DNA from: Pasteurella sp049941595
GTDB lineage: Bacteria; Pseudomonadota; Gammaproteobacteria; Enterobacterales; Pasteurellaceae
NCBI GenBank assembly: GCA_049941595.1
Contig: JBNFNA010000004.1
Coordinates: forward strand, 310,001 to 374,000
Length of the DNA: 64,000 bases
Direction: 5' to 3'
Both the position numbers and the translations under genes were made by a program. Under the pieces are notes generated by a model. It was not told the DNA's origin and did not search any database. It saw only the letters and a program-made list of their open reading frames with translations. This document shows, in pieces, positions 52,270 through 61,626 of this stretch (position 1 is the stretch's first letter; each line of letters starts with the position of its first letter).

Positions 52270-52860
52270 TTAACAACCTGTTAAGAATTGATCGATTTGT
52301 GCTTTTGCTTGGGTTTGTGCTTTTTCTACTGCTTCAGCGCCCATTCCTAAACCTTCCGCATAAACAAATTCAACATCAGTGATACCAATAAAGCCTAAAA
52401 TTGTTTTCATATAAGCTGCCACTAAATCGGTTGAGTTGCCTTGGTGCATTCCGCCAGAAGTTAAAATAACAAGTGCTTTTTTGCCTTTAATTAAACCTTC
52501 AGGGCCATTACTAGTATACTGGAAGGTAACGCGAGGGCGAGCAATAAAATCAAAATAGCTCTTCAGTTGTGTTGGAATATTAAAGTTATACATTGGCGCA
52601 TTAATCACCACTAAATCACTATTTTTTAATTCCTCTACTAAAGTATTAGACAACGCTAAAAGTGCTTTTTCTTCTTCGCTGTTTGGTTCACCACGTAATG
52701 CATTGGCTGTGGAGCTATCAAAATGAGGGAGTGTATCGGTGGCTAAATCACGCTCTACAATCTTTTTATTAGTTAATTGAGAAGTTAAATAATCAGATAA
52801 GAAATTACTTTGTGAGTTTGTACCTAAAATACTTGATTTTAAAACTAGAATATTTTGCAT
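52270..52860 (-). CDS. azoR: FMN-dependent NADH:quinone/azo oxidoreductase
   Basis: Flavodoxin-fold reductase (AzoR/AcpD family) of 196 aa that reduces quinones and azo compounds by two-electron transfer. Landmarks: LKSSILGTNSQSN for the FMN phosphate, APMYNFNIPTQLKSYFD, and VILTSGGMHQG. Monocistronic with its own terminator. Several other FMN quinone reductases share this fold, but the block order is AzoR-like. Confidence 0.92.
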   Translation of the reverse strand: MQNILVLKSSILGTNSQSNFLSDYLTSQLTNKKIVERDLATDTLPHFDSSTANALRGEPNSEEEKALLALSNTLVEELKNSDLVVINAPMYNFNIPTQLKSYFDFIARPRVTFQYTSNGPEGLIKGKKALVILTSGGMHQGNSTDLVAAYMKTILGFIGITDVEFVYAEGLGMGAEAVEKAQTQAKAQIDQFLTGC

Positions 52861-53038
52861 TGAAAAATCCTTTTGCTATGTCATTGTGAGTTTGGAATAT
52901 TATAAATTTTATTATTTCGTAATAAATAGGCTAATTGGAAAAAGATTATCAACTTAAAGTGAAAAATAAGTGGTTAAATTGCACTTTAAATGAAATGCGT
53001 TATTATAACGACTTATTTTTATTCTAAGAGGGAACGCT

Positions 53039-54094
53039 ATGTGGTCTGAAATTGCGGTTGGTTATGGCATTTTTATTTTAGAAGTGCTAACCATTTTGTT
53101 GGTCATTGCTGGTATTGCTTTTGTGATTTTTACTTTAAAACAACATAAGCAAAAAACACCAGGTGAATTGAGTATTACAGACTTGTCTACGGAATATGAA
53201 GACAACACACAAAAATTACGCGATTTTCATTTAAGTGAAGACGCTTTAAAAGAAGCTGAAAAAGCAGAGAAAAAAGCTGAAAAAGAAAAAGCAAAGGCAG
53301 AGAAAGAGAAACGTAAAAAAGGGGAATTTGTTGATGAACGCAAGCCTCATTTGTATGTTTTAAATTTTAAAGGCGATATTTCTGCGTCAGAAACGACCGC
53401 ACTTCGTGAGGAAATTAGTGCGATTATTGGAGCTGCGAAACCTGAAGATGAAGTGCTGTTACGTTTAGAAAGTCCGGGCGGTGTTGTTCACGGGTACGGA
53501 TTAGCGGCGTCACAATTAGCACGTTTAAAACAACATAATATCAAATTAACGGTTGCAGTGGATAAAGTGGCTGCAAGTGGTGGTTATATGATGGCTTGTG
53601 TGGCAGATAAAATTGTGGCTGCGCCCTTTGCAATTTTAGGTTCTGTTGGTGTTGTGGCACAAATTCCAAATATTCACCGTTTATTGAAGAAACACGATGT
53701 GGATGTGGACGTGATGACTGCCGGTGAGTATAAACGTACAGTGACTGTGTTAGGCGAAAATACGGAAAAAGGTAAACAAAAATTCCAACAAGAATTAGAA
53801 GAAACCCACGAATTATTTAAACAATTTGTAGCACAAAATCGACCGCACTTAGATGTCAATAAAATTGCGACGGGCGAACATTGGTTTGGACAACAAGCAT
53901 TGGCACTCAATTTAGTCGACGAAATTGCAACAAGTGATGATCTGATTCTTGATGCAATTAAGACAAAAAAAGTGTTATCAATCAAATATCAAATGAAAAA
54001 ATCACTCATCCAAAAGATTGGTATGCAAGCAGAAGAAAGTGCAGATGGAGTATTATTGCGCTGGTTGAGTCGAAATAATCGACAATTACTCTAA
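53039..54094 (+). CDS. sohB: Inner-membrane serine peptidase SohB (S49)
   Basis: Membrane-bound periplasmic peptidase related to signal-peptide peptidase, 351 aa. One N-terminal membrane helix (about residues 10-32), then a Lys/Glu-rich coiled-coil linker (about 75-100), then the S49 domain with nucleophile S180 in VAASGGYMMACVAD and general base K232 in GEYKRTV. GAGGGA ribosome site before ATG 53039. E. coli SohB, 349 aa, suppresses loss of DegP. Confidence 0.96.
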   Translation: MWSEIAVGYGIFILEVLTILLVIAGIAFVIFTLKQHKQKTPGELSITDLSTEYEDNTQKLRDFHLSEDALKEAEKAEKKAEKEKAKAEKEKRKKGEFVDERKPHLYVLNFKGDISASETTALREEISAIIGAAKPEDEVLLRLESPGGVVHGYGLAASQLARLKQHNIKLTVAVDKVAASGGYMMACVADKIVAAPFAILGSVGVVAQIPNIHRLLKKHDVDVDVMTAGEYKRTVTVLGENTEKGKQKFQQELEETHELFKQFVAQNRPHLDVNKIATGEHWFGQQALALNLVDEIATSDDLILDAIKTKKVLSIKYQMKKSLIQKIGMQAEESADGVLLRWLSRNNRQLL

Positions 54095-54343
54095 TTGAAT
54101 CATCTTTACATAACTTGACTAAATCCTGGGGAGAATTTGGTAAAAGCGAGAATTTAGTGATTTACTTTATATTCAATCGCCTTTACTATATAAACTCTAG
54201 TTTTAAAAGAGTTTTGAAGTCACTTACTTTACGATGTATCAAAGTAAGTATAAAAAAATAAGATGATAATAATCTCTTAAAGTATAGCTTGTGATTCCTT
54301 GGAATAACAAATCTCGACAACAAAGGTAACGAAGGTAAAACAT
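54095..54343 (+). other. Intergenic sohB to OmpA-lipoprotein gene
   Basis: 249 bp without a gene. It holds AAACTCT...AGAGTTT (about 54191-54214) and ACTTACTTT-N10-AAAGTAAGT (54222-54249), neither with a T-run; the second may be a leader hairpin of the next gene. Confidence 0.5.
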
Positions 54344-55171
54344 ATGAAATTATCACGTTTATTATTAACAGCAGTTGCTGCAACTACATTAGTAGCTTGC
54401 GGGAATTTAAGTAAAGTTACAGATGAAGGTACATCTGATAATTTAGTTTGGCCGAAAATTGATGAATCAGTATTCAATCACGACGGCAGCCAATTTGGTT
54501 CTTGGCCAAACTGGGATAATGTTCGTATGGTTGAACGTGGTATGAACAAAGACCAACTTTATAACCTATTAGGCCGTCCACACTTCGCAGAAGGTTTATA
54601 TGGCGTTCGTGAGTGGGATTACGCATTTAACTACCGTGAAAATGGCGTCCATAAAATTTGTCAATACAAAATTTTATTCGACAAAAATATGAACGCACAG
54701 AACTTCTTCTGGTATCCAAATGGTTGTAACGGTAACTCATCATTCAGTTTAAGTGGTGACTTCTTATTTGATTTCGATAAAGACGTATTAACACCAAAAG
54801 GTAAAGAAGTTGTTGATAGCGTAGCAACGCAATTAAAATCATCTGGTGCGAAAGAAGTTAAAGTTGCAGGTTTCACAGACCGTTTAGGTTCAGCTTCATA
54901 CAACTTAGATCTTTCTCAACGTCGTGCGAACCGTGTTAAAGCACGTTTAATTGAACAAGGCGTGAATGCAAATATTAACGCAGTAGGTTATGGTAAAGCA
55001 CAACAAGTTAAAGCTTGTGACGAATATCCATTCGGTAAACAATTAAAAGACTGTTTACGTCCTAACCGTCGCGTAGAAATTACTGCATCAGGCACTGTAT
55101 TAAAACAACTTGATACAGGCACAAACGGTGGCGCAGGTACAACTGGTCCAGCACCGTTATATCACAAATAA
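54344..55171 (+). CDS. OmpA-family outer-membrane lipoprotein with SmpA/OmlA domain
   Basis: 275 aa. The signal peptide ends in the lipobox LVAC (Cys at residue 19), so it is acylated. The next part has a BamE/SmpA-like fold (VERGMNKDQLYNLLGRPHFAEG, VREWDYAF), and the second half is a peptidoglycan-binding OmpA C-terminal domain (FLFDFDKDVLTPKGKEVVDSVA, AGFTDRLGSASYNLDLSQRRA, RPNRRVEI). Expected to tie the outer membrane to the wall. GAAGG precedes the ATG; a terminator follows. Known Pasteurellaceae genomes have similar lipoproteins without an agreed name. Confidence 0.9.
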   Translation: MKLSRLLLTAVAATTLVACGNLSKVTDEGTSDNLVWPKIDESVFNHDGSQFGSWPNWDNVRMVERGMNKDQLYNLLGRPHFAEGLYGVREWDYAFNYRENGVHKICQYKILFDKNMNAQNFFWYPNGCNGNSSFSLSGDFLFDFDKDVLTPKGKEVVDSVATQLKSSGAKEVKVAGFTDRLGSASYNLDLSQRRANRVKARLIEQGVNANINAVGYGKAQQVKACDEYPFGKQLKDCLRPNRRVEITASGTVLKQLDTGTNGGAGTTGPAPLYHK

Positions 55172-55192
55172 TTCAGTGAAATAATCAAATGG

Positions 55193-55226
55193 AAAAGGGC
55201 TTAAATATAAGCCCTTTTATTTTTTT
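55193..55226. terminator. Bidirectional terminator
   Basis: AAAAGGGCTTA-AATA-TAAGCCCTTTT, then TATTTTTTT. It serves the lipoprotein gene and the convergent kinase gene, whose stop codon lies in the tail. Confidence 0.9.
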
Positions 55227-56091
55227 ATAGCACTAATATTTTCTCAATATAAGCTTTTGTCAGTGCCACATAATGTTTATGGAAGCGGTGGCTAAAGTTG
55301 AGTAAATAATAAAGCTGGTAAATTGTTTTTCTATCAATATAACCCTCATCAATTGGATAAGTGCGGTCATAATTTTCATAGAATTCTCTTGGGAATGGTT
55401 CAAATAATTCTGTGAACGCTAAATCGCATTCTCTGTCGCCCCAATAACAAGCAGGATCATAAGCCACAATTTCACCTTTTACCGTTGCACAATTTTCGAT
55501 CCATAAATTGCCGTGTAAGAGAGAAGGGGTTGGTTTATGTTTCGCTAATAAGCCAGCGACTTTATTTACAATTAAATCGATATTGCCAAAATCTAGCCCT
55601 TTTTCTTTACATAATTGTAATTGCCAGCCGATACGCTGTTCACTGAAGAAGGTTGCCCAAGTATTCTTCCATTCATTCGGTTGATATTCAGGGCCGAGCC
55701 AAGTATCAAAATCTAATCCATAGTTTTCAGAACCTTTAATCTGATGGAGTAATGCTAATTTATGACCAAAGTCTGCCATATATTTCGCATCGTTGCTTTT
55801 ATCCATTTCGAGTGCTTCAAGTAATAAAAAGCTTTCTGAAATAGAGCAACCTACGCCATAGACAGTGGGCACTTTAATGGTATTTGTTTTGGCTAATAAG
55901 GTGAGTTGATCGGCTTCAGCACGGAACATTGATCTGAATTTTTTATCATTCATTTTTACAAAAACAGGTTGGATACCATCATCAATAATCCAAGCGTTGT
56001 GCATTTCACCCGTATGAATTTGTTCTTTATGTTTAATAAAGTAATAAGCACCGAATTGATCTGCTAGTACTTGAGAAATATGTTTCCACAT
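55225..56091 (-). CDS. Fructosamine/ketosamine-3-kinase family protein with changed catalytic residue
   Basis: 288 aa, same family and length as E. coli YniA (FN3K-like), predicted to phosphorylate ketosamines on glycated amines for repair. The ATP-binding lysine region (VFVKMNDK), FLLLEALE hinge, and DPACYWGDRECDLAFTELF magnesium block are intact. The catalytic-loop motif reads LLHGNLWIENC, with Asn195 where the family normally has Asp (HGDLW). The codon is clearly AAT, so this is not a misread frame. Whether it is active is uncertain. Confidence 0.88.
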   Translation of the reverse strand: MWKHISQVLADQFGAYYFIKHKEQIHTGEMHNAWIIDDGIQPVFVKMNDKKFRSMFRAEADQLTLLAKTNTIKVPTVYGVGCSISESFLLLEALEMDKSNDAKYMADFGHKLALLHQIKGSENYGLDFDTWLGPEYQPNEWKNTWATFFSEQRIGWQLQLCKEKGLDFGNIDLIVNKVAGLLAKHKPTPSLLHGNLWIENCATVKGEIVAYDPACYWGDRECDLAFTELFEPFPREFYENYDRTYPIDEGYIDRKTIYQLYYLLNFSHRFHKHYVALTKAYIEKILVL

Positions 56092-56151
56092 AGCGCCTCC
56101 GACGATTGATAACGGTTATTTTCACAGTCTAAAAGATTGTTTAAAAAATAC

Positions 56152-56167
56152 TGTGATTGAAGTCAAA
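56152..56167 (+). promoter_or_regulatory. Candidate CRP site 1 upstream of putP
   Basis: TGTGATTGAAGTCAAA: TGTGA-N6-TCAAA against TGTGA-N6-TCACA, 9 of 10 conserved positions. Confidence 0.45.
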
Positions 56168-56244
56168 ATTCTTTTATTTAGCAGTGAAAAATAATGAAAT
56201 AAAGAGGAATATTTTTATTTTTAAACAATGTAAGCGGTTTCAAG

Positions 56245-56260
56245 TGTGATCTAGGTTGTA
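56245..56260 (+). promoter_or_regulatory. Candidate CRP site 2 upstream of putP
   Basis: TGTGATCTAGGTTGTA: perfect left half and CTAG core, weak right half. It lies 90-105 nt before the putP ATG. Confidence 0.4.
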
Positions 56261-56349
56261 AATTTGGAAAAACACTGTTGTAAAATTGTTAATATTGTGT
56301 GATTTTTGTTCCGCCCTTTTATCCCTCTCTATTTATCAGGAGAACTTCT

Positions 56350-57849
56350 ATGTTTGAAAATCCAACAATAATGACGTTTACTATTTATATTATTGGTATG
56401 TTACTGATTGGCTTTATTGCATATCGTTATACACAAAACTTATCCGATTATATTCTCGGTGGTCGTCGTTTAGGCAGTTTTGTGACAGGTTTATCTGCCG
56501 GTGCATCAGATATGTCCGGTTGGTTATTAATGGGGTTACCGGGTGCAGTTTACGCCGCGGGCCTTGTAGAGGGATGGATTGCAATTGGTTTGACCATCGG
56601 TGCTTATTTAAACTGGTTATTTGTTGCAGGTCGGTTACGCGTTTATACCGAGTTTAATCAAAACTCACTTACACTTCCTGAATATTTCCACCACCGTTTT
56701 AACGACAACACAAAAATCTTAAAAATTATTTCAGCAACAATTATTCTCTTTTTCTTCGCGATTTATTGTGCTTCCGGGGTCGTTGCAGGTGCGCGCTTAT
56801 TTGAAAACTTGTTTGAAGTGCCTTATCAAACAGCGCTTTGGTATGGTGCATTAGCCACCATCGCTTATACCTTCATTGGAGGTTTCTTAGCGGTGAGTTG
56901 GACTGATACTGTTCAGGCAACATTAATGGTTTTTGCATTATTCTTAACACCAATTTTCGTCTTAATTCACCTTGGTGGCTTTGAAGCAACACACACTGTA
57001 TTAATGCAAGCAAGCGAAGCAGCAGGTCGAGATTTTACTGATTTATTCACAGGCACCAGCTTTATTGGTTTGTTAAGTTTATCTGCTTGGGGGTTAGGTT
57101 ATTTTGGTCAGCCACACATCTTAGCGCGCTTTATGAGTGCGAAAGATGCACATTCTTTAGTCAATGCACGCCGCATTAGTATTATGTGGATGATTATCTG
57201 CTTATTTGGTGCGGTCGGTATTGGTTTCTTTGGCCAAGCGTATTTCTTCTCAAACCCACAAGTTGCAGGTACAGTGAATGCGAATAATGAACAGGTCTTT
57301 ATTGAGTTGGCAAAGTTATTATTTAACCCTTGGATTGCCGGTATTTTACTTTCTGCAATCTTAGCAGCAGTAATGAGTACATTAAGTTGCCAATTATTGA
57401 TTTGTTCAAGTGCGATTACAGAAGACTTCTATAAAGGTATGATTCGCCCGAATGCATCCCAAAAAGAATTAGTTTGGTTAGGCCGCTTAATGGTATTAGT
57501 TGTGGCGGTAATTGCGATTTATTTAGCACAAGACCCGAAAAGTAAAGTATTAGGCTTGGTTTCTTATGCTTGGGCTGGTTTTGGTTGTGCCTTTGGCCCT
57601 GTGGTTATCTTGTCATTATTCTGGAAACGAATGAATACAGCGGGTGCATTAGCTGGTATGCTAACAGGTGCACTGGTTGTAGTCTTCTGGAATGATGTTG
57701 TGCCTAACAGTGGTATTTATGAAATGATTCCGGGCTTTATTTTAGCTTGTGTGGCGATTGTGATTGTTTCTCTAATCACGCCTGCGCCGACAAAAAATGT
57801 GGTATCGAATTTTGAACAAGCAGCTGAAGCTTATCAAGCTCAGAAATAA
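56350..57849 (+). CDS. putP: Sodium/proline symporter
   Basis: Imports proline with Na+ (solute:sodium symporter family). 499 aa, about 13 membrane segments. Family blocks: DYILGGRRLGSFVTGLSAGASDMSGWLLMGLPGA, quoted in part as GASDMSGWLLMG, with WTDTVQATLM and AILAAVMSTLSCQLL for the sodium site. The ATG at 56350 has AGGAG at 56338-56342; an in-frame ATG at 56299 adds 17 residues and has no ribosome site. It precedes putA, with a terminator hairpin between them. Confidence 0.96.
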   Translation: MFENPTIMTFTIYIIGMLLIGFIAYRYTQNLSDYILGGRRLGSFVTGLSAGASDMSGWLLMGLPGAVYAAGLVEGWIAIGLTIGAYLNWLFVAGRLRVYTEFNQNSLTLPEYFHHRFNDNTKILKIISATIILFFFAIYCASGVVAGARLFENLFEVPYQTALWYGALATIAYTFIGGFLAVSWTDTVQATLMVFALFLTPIFVLIHLGGFEATHTVLMQASEAAGRDFTDLFTGTSFIGLLSLSAWGLGYFGQPHILARFMSAKDAHSLVNARRISIMWMIICLFGAVGIGFFGQAYFFSNPQVAGTVNANNEQVFIELAKLLFNPWIAGILLSAILAAVMSTLSCQLLICSSAITEDFYKGMIRPNASQKELVWLGRLMVLVVAVIAIYLAQDPKSKVLGLVSYAWAGFGCAFGPVVILSLFWKRMNTAGALAGMLTGALVVVFWNDVVPNSGIYEMIPGFILACVAIVIVSLITPAPTKNVVSNFEQAAEAYQAQK

Positions 57850-57854
57850 TAATG

Positions 57855-57880
57855 AGAGCGGTGTTTTACACCGCTTTTTT
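57855..57880 (+). terminator. Terminator between putP and putA
   Basis: AGCGGTG-N5-CACCGCT then TTTTT, 6 nt after the putP stop. putA therefore needs read-through or its own promoter, for which only about 30 nt remain. Confidence 0.85.
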
Positions 57881-57909
57881 ACGATTAACGTTAGTTTGTG
57901 AGAAAAATT

Positions 57910-60900
57910 ATGAGTTATCAATTATTACCTAAATTAGTTTCTGTACGAGAACAATTGAGTAAACATTATCGTATTGATGAACCCACATTAATGAAACATT
58001 TGTTTTCCGCCGCAGAAATCGATTCCCATCTTCAACCTCAAATCCAACAACTTGCCCGCAAACTTGTCGAAAATGTACGTAACTCACGTAAAAACGCTAG
58101 CGGTGTTGACGCCTTAATGCACGAATTTTCGTTATCAAGCGAAGAAGGCGTCGCGTTAATGTGTTTAGCCGAAGCATTATTGCGTATTCCGGACAAAGCG
58201 ACTGCGGATAAATTAATCCGTGACAAAATTTCAAAAGGTAACTGGCGTTCACATATTGGCCAAAGCCCATCAATGTTTGTTAATGCGGCAGCTTGGGGGT
58301 TATTGCTCACAGGCAAACTGGTTTCAACCCATAGCGAAACGCAATTATCATCAAGTTTAACTAAATTGATTGCTAAAGGGGGCGAGCCTTTAATTCGTAA
58401 AGGGGTAGAGGTCGCAATGCGTTTATTAGGTAAACAATTTGTGACAGGTGAAACCATTGAAGATGCGATCAAAAATGGCGAAAAACGTTTCCAACAAGGG
58501 TTCCGTTATAGCTATGATATGTTGGGCGAGGCGGCTTTAACAGAAGAAGATGCAGATCGCTATTATCAAGATTATATTAATTCAATTCACGTGGTGGGCA
58601 AAAGTTCTAAGGGGCAAGGCGTTTATAAGTCCTCCGGTGTGTCGATTAAATTATCGGCGATTCACCCACGTTATAGCTTATCACAGCATCAACGTGTGAT
58701 TGATGAGCTTTATCCAAAAGTGAAATATCTTTTCTTATTAGCGAAACAATATGACATTGGCTTAAATATTGATGCCGAAGAAGCAGATAGATTAGAGATT
58801 TCTTTTGATTTACTTGATCGCTTATTAACAGATCCTGAATTAGCGGGCTTCAATGGTGTGGGTTTAGTTGTTCAGGCTTATCAAAAACGCTGTTTCTTTG
58901 CGATTGACTATTTAATTGAACAAGCACGTAAACATCAACGAAAAATAATGGTGCGCTTAGTGAAAGGTGCCTATTGGGACAGTGAAGTTAAACGTGCTCA
59001 AGCGGATGGTGCGGAAGGCTATCCTGTCTTTACACGAAAAGTGCATACTGACGTATCTTATGTGGCTTGTGCAAAAAAATTACTGGGTGCACAAGATGTG
59101 ATTTATCCACAATTTGCAACGCATAACGCACAATCACTTGCTACAATTTACCATTTAGCGAAAGGTAAGCATTTTGAATTCCAATGTTTACACGGAATGG
59201 GGGAAACCTTATATGACCAAGTGGTGGGTAAAGAGCATTTAAACGTGCAGTGCCGTATTTATGCGCCAGTTGGCTCGTATAAAACGCTTTTAGCTTATTT
59301 AGTTCGTCGTTTATTAGAAAACGGTGCAAACAGCTCATTTGTGAACCATATTGTTGATGATGCGATTCCCGTTGATTCTTTAATTGTTGATCCTGTTGTG
59401 AAAGCGAAAGAAACAGCGGGTACGATGCATCCAAAAACACCTTTACCAGAAAAATTATTTGGTGAAGAACGTGCTAACTCAAAAGGTTATGACTTAACAG
59501 ATGCTTTAAAATTAACGGAATTACAGACCGCACTTTCTCACTTACAAAATACGCAATATGTTGCGTATCCATTGTTAGATGAAAACGCTGAAGCAAAAGG
59601 TCAAGTACGACAAGTCTTCAACCCTGCAGAAACAACAATGCTAGTGGGTGAAGTATTTGATGCTACGGAAGTGGACGTTGAAAGAGCCTTTGAAATCGCA
59701 AGTGCACGCAAAGAAAACTGGGCTGCAACACCAGTTGAAGAGCGGTCAAAAATTTTAGAGAAAATGGCTGATCTAATGGAACAAAATATGCCACAGCTAT
59801 TTGATCTTGCGGTGCGTGAAGCGGGCAAAACTTTAAATAATGCGATTGCTGAAGTGCGTGAGGCAGTGGATTTTTGTCGTTATTATGCACAAGAAGCTCG
59901 TAAACTTTGCCCTGAAAACAAAGCAAGAGGCATTATTGTAGCGATTAGCCCTTGGAACTTCCCATTAGCAATCTTTATTGGCGAGGTATCTTCTGCATTA
60001 GTGACGGGGAATGTGGTGATTGCCAAACCGGCAGAACAAACCTCATTAATGGCGCATTTTGCAGTGAAATTATTCCAACAAGCTGGCCTACCAGTGGGTG
60101 TATTACAATGTTTATGTGGCTCAGGCAAAGTGATTGGTGAAAAATTAGTGTCTGATCCTCGAGTGGATGGTGTGATTTTCACGGGTTCAACAGATACGGC
60201 AAAACGTATTAACCGCAATATTGCAAAACAACAAAAACTCGTTCCTCTCATTGCAGAAACTGGCGGTCAAAATGCAATGATCGTAGATAGTTCGGCTTTA
60301 GCGGAACAAGTGGTGGTGGATGTGCTTAATTCTGCTTTCGACTCAGCGGGACAACGTTGTTCTGCGTTACGTGTGTTATATATCCAAAATGATGTCGCCC
60401 CATCAATGTTAACAATGTTGAAAGGGGCAATGGCAGAGTTGAAAGTGGGTAAACCACAGCATTTGAATACAGATGTTGGCCCTGTGATTGATAAAGCGGC
60501 TCAAGCCCGCTTATTGCAACACATTAACGAAATGAGCAAAATTGCGAAGGACAAATTCCAAGTGTCTATCGATCCTGAAGTGAATAAAAACGGTATTTTT
60601 GTGCCGCCAACTTTATTTGAGATTGATGGCATTCATCGCCTAACACACGAGGTATTTGGGCCTGTTTTACACGTTATTCGCTTTGACGCGAAAGATCTAC
60701 ATAAAGTCATTGATGAAATTAATTCAAGTGGATTTGGTTTAACAAGCGGTATCCACAGTCGAATTGATGAAACTATTGGCGATTGGTTAGAGGGCGTGAA
60801 AGCAGGTAACTTGTATGTAAACCGAAACACAGTTGGTGCGGTTGTAGGTGTTCAACCATTTGGGGGACGAGGCTTGTCTGGTACTGGGCCAAAAGCCGGT

Positions 60901-61506
60901 GGACCGTTCTATTTACAACGCCTAATGCACACATCAGAGTGGAAACTTTCTCATCTCACCTTAGGTAAACCGGTCAATTTATCTGGATTGGCAGCAAAAG
61001 TGCGGTCGATTTTTGATAAGAATCAACAAGATGAATTATTGGAAATTCTACGTCAATTGGAATACAAATCTCCACTTAATCACGTGTTTAATATGCAAGG
61101 CATCACAGGTGAGGATAACTATTTGCGTTTTGAGCCACGTAATTACATCGCAATTGGTGAGGGAAATTTATTATCACAAATGAAAGCACTCATCGCGATT
61201 AGTGCGGCGGGGGCGAGAGCAGTCGTGAATCCTGATTCACCGTTGGCGAGTTATCAAAGTCGTTTGACAGAGTATCTGTATGTCACCGAATTAAGTCAAT
61301 TTAATAATGTGGGTTTAATGGTTGTTTTATCGCCAATTTCAGCACAGCAGAAAATAAATTATGCGGAAAGAAGTGGCCAAATTTTGACTTATATTGAGGA
61401 TCTTGATTTGGCATTATCGGTATTTCCTCTTGTTTATGAGAAATCAATTAGTATTAATACGACTGCCGCAGGAGGAAACGCCAGTTTAATGGCAGAAATG
61501 GATTAA
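57910..61506 (+). CDS. putA: Bifunctional proline dehydrogenase / L-glutamate gamma-semialdehyde dehydrogenase
   Basis: Oxidises proline to glutamate in two steps with internal channelling. 1198 aa from ATG 57910 (GTG 57898 also in frame). The FAD-dependent proline dehydrogenase barrel covers about residues 70-500 (KLSAIHPRYS, VRLVKGAYWDSEVKRAQ) and the aldehyde dehydrogenase about 560-1030 with E783 (AETGGQNA) and C817 (SAGQRCSAL). A C-terminal domain ends GGNASLMAEMD. The ribbon-helix-helix repressor domain that opens E. coli PutA (1320 aa) is missing, so this version cannot repress its own operon. Confidence 0.97.
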   Translation: MSYQLLPKLVSVREQLSKHYRIDEPTLMKHLFSAAEIDSHLQPQIQQLARKLVENVRNSRKNASGVDALMHEFSLSSEEGVALMCLAEALLRIPDKATADKLIRDKISKGNWRSHIGQSPSMFVNAAAWGLLLTGKLVSTHSETQLSSSLTKLIAKGGEPLIRKGVEVAMRLLGKQFVTGETIEDAIKNGEKRFQQGFRYSYDMLGEAALTEEDADRYYQDYINSIHVVGKSSKGQGVYKSSGVSIKLSAIHPRYSLSQHQRVIDELYPKVKYLFLLAKQYDIGLNIDAEEADRLEISFDLLDRLLTDPELAGFNGVGLVVQAYQKRCFFAIDYLIEQARKHQRKIMVRLVKGAYWDSEVKRAQADGAEGYPVFTRKVHTDVSYVACAKKLLGAQDVIYPQFATHNAQSLATIYHLAKGKHFEFQCLHGMGETLYDQVVGKEHLNVQCRIYAPVGSYKTLLAYLVRRLLENGANSSFVNHIVDDAIPVDSLIVDPVVKAKETAGTMHPKTPLPEKLFGEERANSKGYDLTDALKLTELQTALSHLQNTQYVAYPLLDENAEAKGQVRQVFNPAETTMLVGEVFDATEVDVERAFEIASARKENWAATPVEERSKILEKMADLMEQNMPQLFDLAVREAGKTLNNAIAEVREAVDFCRYYAQEARKLCPENKARGIIVAISPWNFPLAIFIGEVSSALVTGNVVIAKPAEQTSLMAHFAVKLFQQAGLPVGVLQCLCGSGKVIGEKLVSDPRVDGVIFTGSTDTAKRINRNIAKQQKLVPLIAETGGQNAMIVDSSALAEQVVVDVLNSAFDSAGQRCSALRVLYIQNDVAPSMLTMLKGAMAELKVGKPQHLNTDVGPVIDKAAQARLLQHINEMSKIAKDKFQVSIDPEVNKNGIFVPPTLFEIDGIHRLTHEVFGPVLHVIRFDAKDLHKVIDEINSSGFGLTSGIHSRIDETIGDWLEGVKAGNLYVNRNTVGAVVGVQPFGGRGLSGTGPKAGGPFYLQRLMHTSEWKLSHLTLGKPVNLSGLAAKVRSIFDKNQQDELLEILRQLEYKSPLNHVFNMQGITGEDNYLRFEPRNYIAIGEGNLLSQMKALIAISAAGARAVVNPDSPLASYQSRLTEYLYVTELSQFNNVGLMVVLSPISAQQKINYAERSGQILTYIEDLDLALSVFPLVYEKSISINTTAAGGNASLMAEMD

Positions 61507-61533
61507 GCTAAAACGATCAATCAGTAACGTAAA

Positions 61534-61566
61534 TCAAAAAAGTGGGTAATATACCCACTTTTTATT
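61534..61566 (+). terminator. Terminator of putA
   Basis: AAAAAGTGGGTA / TACCCACTTTTT with a 3-nt loop, followed by ATTATT. Confidence 0.9.
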
Positions 61567-61626
61567 ATTAACAAAATATTTTCTATCAAAAAGCTAAAAA
61601 TCGTTTTATTATATAGCAATTATTAT

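Noticed and set aside
58038..58472. 144-codon minus-strand frame opposite putA
   Set aside because: Lies wholly inside a well-supported putA reading frame and has no ribosome site or family signature.
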